From: Limonium bicolor
Lineage: Eukaryota > Streptophyta > Magnoliopsida > Caryophyllales > Plumbaginaceae
NCBI GenBank assembly: GCA_023374045.1
Contig: CM041776.1
Location: 349,865,636 to 349,929,635, forward strand
Direction of reading: 5' to 3'
Length of the DNA: 64,000 nt
Shown here: positions 58,871 through 64,000 of the stretch, piece after piece
How the letters are laid out: each line of letters begins with the position of its first letter
Position numbering within the stretch: position 1 is the first letter of the stretch
Notes under the pieces: generated by a model
Seen by the model: only the letters and a program-made list of their open reading frames with translations
Database searches by the model: none
Told to the model about the DNA's origin: nothing
Translations under genes and position numbers: made by a program

Positions 58871-59813
58871 ATTGTTATAACCCAAGATTTGGTTATTATT
58901 TTATTTCGTCACAATTTATTTTAGGTTGGTTCAATCTTGATTCAGGACGTGGAAGTCCTTTTGATTGAAGACAAGGGCGAAGTGGTCCTTTGTGTTTCAA
59001 ATTTTGGTAAGGAATTATTATTAATAGTTGGGTGTTATTAATAATAATCAGATTACATTCTGATTAGCACGTTCATTCCCGATTAGTCGTTCAGCCCTAG
59101 AGACGTTCTTCTTTCTCTTCTCTCTCAAACTTTCTTCTCTGTTGATCAACCTGTCCAAGTGCTGCTGTTTAGAGACTTGACTGCTGCTGGGAATTCTTCA
59201 TCGTTTTGCTACTTCCTTCGTGTTCAGGTTGGTGTTCGATGATTAGTTTTGCAATCAGTTTGGGAACTTCTCCAATCCCTAATTTCTTCCCTCTGCAATC
59301 TGATTGTAATCAGTGATTTCTCCAGACGTTCTCCGTCAATCTCTACTGCTGTGGACTGCTCTGAAATCTGTAGACAGATTCAGGTGAGGGTTGTGATTCC
59401 GTTTTCGTTTCAGATTTTGGGTGGTGGACAGTTTCTGATTGTGGTGTTCGTTCTCTGCGTCGTTGTGAGTTTTCAGTGGCTGTCTGATTGCGTTTTTGGG
59501 TCTGCGTACTGCTGTGTCTGCGTTGGAGCGTTCGTTGTTCAGATTCGAAGAGAATTCTCTGCTGTAATTGAGGTAGGTGGCTTTCGGATTCGATCCGTGT
59601 GTTCAGCCTTGGGGAGTTTGGATTCTACAAGTGAATTCGATGTATTGACTTCGTGTTTGGTGTGTGATTTATGCCTGACTTAATTCCATTTCAATGGATT
59701 AAACCCCCTAGGTTGTTTTGGAAATGTGTGTGTTGATTTGAATGGGTTTTTGTGCCTCTGTTCGTGTTAAATTCGCTTCTGTTTGCTGATTTCTACAACC
59801 TGTCCGAACTTCG

Positions 59814-60075
59814 GTCCGAACTTCGAAGTTCGGACAAGTCTCTGTTACGCTTTTATTTTTCGAGTTTTTGAGGTGTCCGAACTTCTGTCCGAACTTTGAA
59901 GTTCGGACACCTCTATTTTCTGAAAACTACCGAGCTTCGAAGCTCAGACTTCACCACGTAACTTTTCCGAAAAACGCGTCCGAACTTCGGTCCGAACTTC
60001 GAAGTTCGGACATCTCGTTTTGCTCTCTGTTTTGAGTCTGCGCTTGTGTCCGAGCTTCGAAGCTAGGACACAAGT
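59814..60075. repeat. Cluster of GTCCGAACTTC palindromes
   Basis: Two perfect 22-bp palindromes with arms GTCCGAACTTC/GAAGTTCGGAC (59814-59835 and 59991-60012), one with a single mismatch (59887-59908), and two shorter relatives built on GAGCTTCGAAGCTC (about 59931 and 60050). Further single GTCCGAAC words lie between. Confidence 0.9.
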
Positions 60076-60437
60076 TCGGACCTCTCTCTGTTTTCGCTAT
60101 AACTTGCTCGTTTGAGCTCCGTTTTGAGTGTCGTTTGTGGCGTTGGATTCCTCTTTCAAATGCTATCTGTTTATGCATGTTTGAGCACTTGGTTATGTGT
60201 TCTCTGATTTTGCAGCCTTCAACAAGCTTCTGAATTCTGTAACTTCAGTTTGTGGGGTTGAATTGCTCTTCTGATTTCTCAGTCTGATTTCTCGGTTTTC
60301 TATCTGCCCTCTGGTGCAATGGTTGCACATTTACTTAATGTTTTAAGCTTCTGTTTTGGGACCTAGTTATCTCTGTGTCTGAGCCTTTGGATGGCTGGTT
60401 TCGCTGTCTCGTAGCGCGCTATGTAGGATCCTTCTGC

Positions 60438-60536
60438 TTCACGGGTGATGTTCCCCGTTCTGTTCACGGGCGTTTCGTCTGTTCTGTTTACGAGTGAGGT
60501 TTCCTCGTTCTGTTAACGAGCTGGTTGCTTGTTCTG
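60438..60536 (+). repeat. Tandem repeat, 24-26 bp x 4
   Basis: Four units start TTCACGGG, TTCACGGG, TTTACGAG and TTAACGAG and each ends GTTCTG. Within a unit the start and middle can pair (for example CGGG/CCCG and CGAG/CTCG), and these pairings covary. Confidence 0.85.
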
Positions 60537-61087
60537 TCTGTATGCTGTGATCAACTAGGGTCCCACTCTGTTTTCTGCTTCAGTCTACTTCTACTTTATT
60601 TAGTCCCTTATGGTGTGGACTTCTGTTTCTGTCTTTCTGACATGTTCATGGATTCCTTTGACTTCTTCTGTTTTGATACATTCTATAAATGTTTTGAGCA
60701 TGCTGGTTGATGAAGTTAGTCATCTACTGGGCATAGTTATGTGCTCATTCCCCTACTTTATCTAACATTGCAGATTGATCAGCGAGAGTCACTTACAGCT
60801 CTGGAGTTTAGTTCATTATGCTATTTGATTCGTTTGAGACTTTGTATTTGAATTTGAGCCTTTGGGTCTCTTTGTTAGCTTCCGCTTTTGATATTAGTTT
60901 GGTGGGTTTTGTAATACTTTTGGGATGTTACAATATCACTTTGATTATACTTCATTTAAGTATTCGTTTGGGCCTTATTTGATTATCTGTTTAAGTTTGC
61001 TTATTAGAGCCTTACGTTATTATGTAATAATACGCATAGTGTAATACCCCTAACTCCTAGGCCAGTGTTTGGGGGTGTTACATTTAG

Positions 61088-61099
61088 TGGTATCAGAGC
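61088..61099 (+). promoter_or_regulatory. Primer binding site of chromovirus element
   Basis: TGGTATCAGAGC, six... bases after the LTR end (spacer TTTAG), the same primer type as the giant element. The last bases form the palindrome CAGAGCTCTG (61094-61103). Confidence 0.92.
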
Positions 61100-61195
61100 T
61101 CTGGGTTCTAATCTGCTGGGATTTTAAGTTAGCCAGTCAGTTAGAAACGTCAGTGATAGTGTCTGAGTTTAACTGCTTGTTGTTGGACTTTCAGA

Positions 61196-64000
61196 ATGCC
61201 GCCAAGAAGGGCTACAGGAAATGTTGCTGATGCTGTTCAGCAGTTTATGACGCAGCTCATGCAGACCATGGCTGCAGGTGGTGGACCAGTTGGCGGGCCA
61301 GGCCCAGCTGGGGCTGATGCTGGAGGTAGAAATGTGAAGGCGCTTCAGGAGTTCATGAAGTTGAAGCCGTCGTCGTTCGATGGGGCAGGAGACCCCCAGG
61401 AGGCCAGTCATTGGCTGTCTGAGGTGGTGGACTTGCTGCGTGTGATGGGCTCTGAGGAGGAGCAGAAGGTGGACTTCGCCACCTTCCTTTTCAAGGCCGA
61501 AGCCAAGGAGTGGTGGAGGTCAGTGATGGGGAGATTCCCACAGCCTTGGACGTGGGAGCAGTTTATTGGAGAGTTCAACAAACAGTTCTACCCCGATGTG
61601 TATAAGGATCAGCGCATTCTGGAGTATAACCGACTACGCCAGGGTCGGGACATGAGCGTTGAGGAGTACGCGCGTAAATTCATCAGTCTGTCTAAGTTTG
61701 CACCTGAGCCGGACGAGCATAGGAAGGCCAGGAAGTTTAAGAGCGGCTTGAGGCCGGATATCCGTTCTGCCGTGACGCCGCTGCGTCACAAGACCTTCAG
61801 GGACGTTGCTGATGTCGCCCTGTTGGTAGAGGCTGATCTGAGGGGTCGCCAGTCTGGAGGGAAGGACCAGAAGAGGAGGCAGAGGTCCGATGAGGGTGAT
61901 AGGAGAGATCAGTCTGCTACTCAGAAGAAGCAGTCTACTGGAGACCGAGCTGGAGACCGCCCTGGAGACCATTCGCGAGACAGAGGTGGTTCGTCTTCAT
62001 CAGCTCCTGCTCCGAAGTGCCAGGTCTGTGGCAAGTTTCACAAAGGTCAGGACTGCTACAGGAAGTCTGGAGCCTGCTTCAAGTGTGGGTCTATGGGGCA
62101 TAGGATAGCTGACTGCCCTCAGGCCGAGAGGAGCAGAGGTAGCTCTGGAGGTAGAGCTGGAGGATCTGCATCTGGGTCTAGAGACCGAGACCGGGCTGAG
62201 CAGAAGAAGCCCCAGGGCCAGGCCAGAGTATACGCGATGGCTGGAGAGAGAGACCGATCGACCGACAGAGTTGTCACAGGTATTCTCCAGCTGTCTTCTC
62301 GTTCTGTTTTCTGCTTGTTTGACTCTGGAGCCACCCACTCCTTTATTTCTGCTGAGTTGGTGGGTGAGCTCGGTTTGCCTGTTGTGCCTCTGGGTGTTGA
62401 GTTGTGTGTGCATAGTCCATTGGTTAGGGACTCTTCTATGCTTTTGAATTCTGTCTGTAAAGCTAGTCCTGTGCTAGTCAAGAATAGGATTCTGTGTGCT
62501 GACCTCATCCTGATGGAGATGACTAGTTTTGATGTGATCCTGGGCATGGATTGGCTTGCTGCGCACCATGCCCACATTGATTGTGCCGCTTCGAGGGTGA
62601 CTTTTGAGGAGCCGGGTCAGCCTCGCCTAGTTGTAGCAGGGAATGGACTTCAGTGCTCTCCGCCAGTTGTTTCAGCCATGCAGGTGTTCTGCTTTCTGAG
62701 GAAAGGATGCCAGGGATATCTGTGTTACATCCCTGAGGTTCGCAAGGATGCAAAACTGGAGGACATACCAGTAGTCAGAGACTTCCCCGATGTGTTCCAG
62801 GATGACGTACCTAGGCTTCCCCCTGTCAGGGAGGTGGAGTTCTCGATCGAGCTCGCACCTGAGACTCAGTCCATTTCTAAGGCCCCATACCGGATGGCGC
62901 CTGCTGAGCTCAAGGAGTTGAAGGTTCAGTTGCAGGAGCTGCTGGACAAGGGCTTCATTCGCCCGAGTGTGTCGCCTTGGGGAGCGCCTGTGTTATTTGT
63001 TAAGAAGAAGGACGGTAGCATGCGTTTGTGCATTGACTACAGGGAGCTCAACAAGGTTACCATCAAGAATAGGTATCCTCTCCCGCGCATTGATGACTTG
63101 TTTGACCAACTAGCAGGAGCTAAAGTGTTTTCGAAGATCGATCTGAGGTCCGGTTATCATCAGTTGAGGATTAAGGCAGACGATGTGCCTAAGTCCGCTT
63201 TCAGGACTCGTTATGGACATTACGAGTTCCTAGTGATGCCATTCGGTCTGACGAATGCGCCTTCAGTGTTTATGGATATGATGAACCAGGTGTTCAAGCC
63301 GTTTTTGGATCAGTTCGTAGTGGTATTTATTGATGACATCTTGGTGTATTCCAAGAGTGCTGAGGAGCACGAGGAGCATTTGAGGACCGTTCTTCAGACT
63401 CTGAGGGAGAAGGAGCTGTACGCGAAGCTGAAGAAGTGTGAGTTCTAGTTGGATCAGGTGGTATTCTTGGGTCATGTGGTCTCCAAGGATGGTATCTCCG
63501 TGGACCCGGAGAAGATTCGAGCTATTACTGAGTGGGCCAGGCCTACTAATGTTGGAGATATTCGTAGCTTTCTTGGATTGGCGGGCTATTACCGTAAGTT
63601 TGTGGAGGGCTTCTCCAAGTTGGTGATCCCGTTGACTCGTCTACTGCAAAAAGATGTGAAGTTTGAGTGGAGCGAGGCCTGTGAGCAGTGTTTTCAGGAG
63701 CTGAAGAAGAGGCTGACTACTGCCGATCCTGACTCTTCCAGAGGGGACCGAGGGCCTAGAGGTTTTCTGTGATGCGTCCCATAAGGGACTTGGGTGCGTT
63801 CTGATGCAGCATGGGAAGGTAGTAGCATATGGCTCTCGTCAGTTGAAGCCATATGAGAAGAACTATCCGACCCACGACCTGGAGTTAGCTGCTGTGGTGT
63901 TTGCTCTGAAGATTTGGAGGCACTATCTGTACGGGGCAGCGTGCAAAGTTTATACGGACCATAAGAGCCTCAAGTATCTGTTCAGTCAGAAGGAGTTGAA
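61196..64000 (+). pseudogene. Ty3/gypsy gag-pol polyprotein, interrupted, partial
   Basis: The start [16 protein letters not shown] is the first ATG after the PBS leader. Domains by residue: Retrotrans_gag at about 75-200 ([18 protein letters not shown]), zinc-binding [13 protein letters not shown] (275-287) and CCHC knuckle [14 protein letters not shown] (294-307), aspartic protease with [10 protein letters not shown] (374-383), and reverse transcriptase at about 565-750 with [25 protein letters not shown] and catalytic FIDDILVYS (711-719). Translation stops at 63446-63448 (TAG), where the family normally has a Trp codon, TGG. The frame continues as [15 protein letters not shown]...[11 protein letters not shown], then shifts near 63725 and resumes as RNase H ([29 protein letters not shown]) to the window edge. 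Integrase and chromodomain would lie beyond. Only these two lesions are visible, so decay is recent. Confidence 0.9.

Larger units (their letters stand above)
58873..61082 (+). repeat. 5' LTR of chromovirus element (2.21 kb)
   Basis: Starts TGTTATAACCCAAGATTTGG and ends TTTGGGGGTGTTACA, placed by the PBS that follows. The 3' LTR lies outside the window, so the left limit rests on the TG start and its resemblance to the inverted end. A TATA candidate CTATAAAT is at 60683-60690. Confidence 0.75.
58873..64000 (+). mobile_element. Ty3/gypsy chromovirus element, 5' part
   Basis: A 5' LTR (58873-61082), a PBS six bases... downstream at 61088, a 113-bp leader and a gag-pol frame running past the window edge. 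The domain order gag, protease, reverse transcriptase, RNase H and the sequence style fit a plant chromovirus, probably the Tekay/Del group; the clade is inference. Its LTR end GGGGGTGTTACA and PBS equal those of the giant-LTR element. One nonsense codon and one frame change make this copy non-functional as read. Confidence 0.88.

Noticed and set aside
61634..62753. Several antisense open frames of 70-150 codons
   Set aside because: They are shadows of the gypsy gag-pol frame on the plus strand.

Overview
This window is nuclear DNA from a flowering plant, probably a eudicot. The species cannot be named from the sequence. The evidence is a plastid-type double-thioredoxin gene with a transit peptide, a plant sterol C24-methyltransferase, a plant single-LysM membrane protein, Stowaway-type MITEs, plant LINEs and Ty1/copia and Ty3/gypsy retrotransposons. 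The DNA is AT-rich with sparse genes, and most of it is transposon-derived.

Layout. 1-14.5 kb: a decayed Ty1/copia gag-protease (1.2-2.2 kb), an LTR-like stretch with three tandem arrays and two antisense tRNA-like modules (2.9-8.4 kb), and a decayed antisense LINE with endonuclease, reverse transcriptase and RNase H remnants (9.6-14.5 kb). 14.7-33.6 kb is the gene-bearing part. It holds a CDSP32-like plastid thioredoxin (14.7-15.6 kb, minus), an antisense gypsy LTR end (18.7 kb), nine MITEs (21.3-29.0 kb, one nested in another) around a sterol methyltransferase SMT2 gene (25.0-26.0 kb, minus), and a LysM gene (33.2-33.6 kb, plus). 34.5-64 kb is almost pure nested retrotransposon: LINE ORF1 split by a solo Tat/Athila-type LTR, a copia pol, a roughly 5.2 kb chromovirus-like LTR split by a second element, and a Ty3/gypsy element running off the right edge.

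The most striking object is at 41125-55447. It is an LTR retrotransposon with two LTRs of about 6.7 and 6.9 kb enclosing only 696 bp of internal DNA. The internal part keeps a tRNA-Met-type primer binding site and a polypurine tract but no coding sequence. Two hand-aligned samples give 8 mismatches in 513 bp (about 1.6%), so it is young. Each LTR contains about 13 degenerate units with a period near 192 bp, three 74-76 bp hairpin-bearing repeats and an antisense tRNA-like A-box/B-box module. It shares its terminal sequence and PBS type with the coding gypsy element at 58.9-64 kb, a plausible kind of helper.

The plant genes are unrelated single genes, not an operon-like set. CDSP32 and SMT2 are both broken only by small indels, mostly in short homopolymers, while the codons around each break stay conserved. 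This points to base-call errors in the assembly more than to real pseudogenes.
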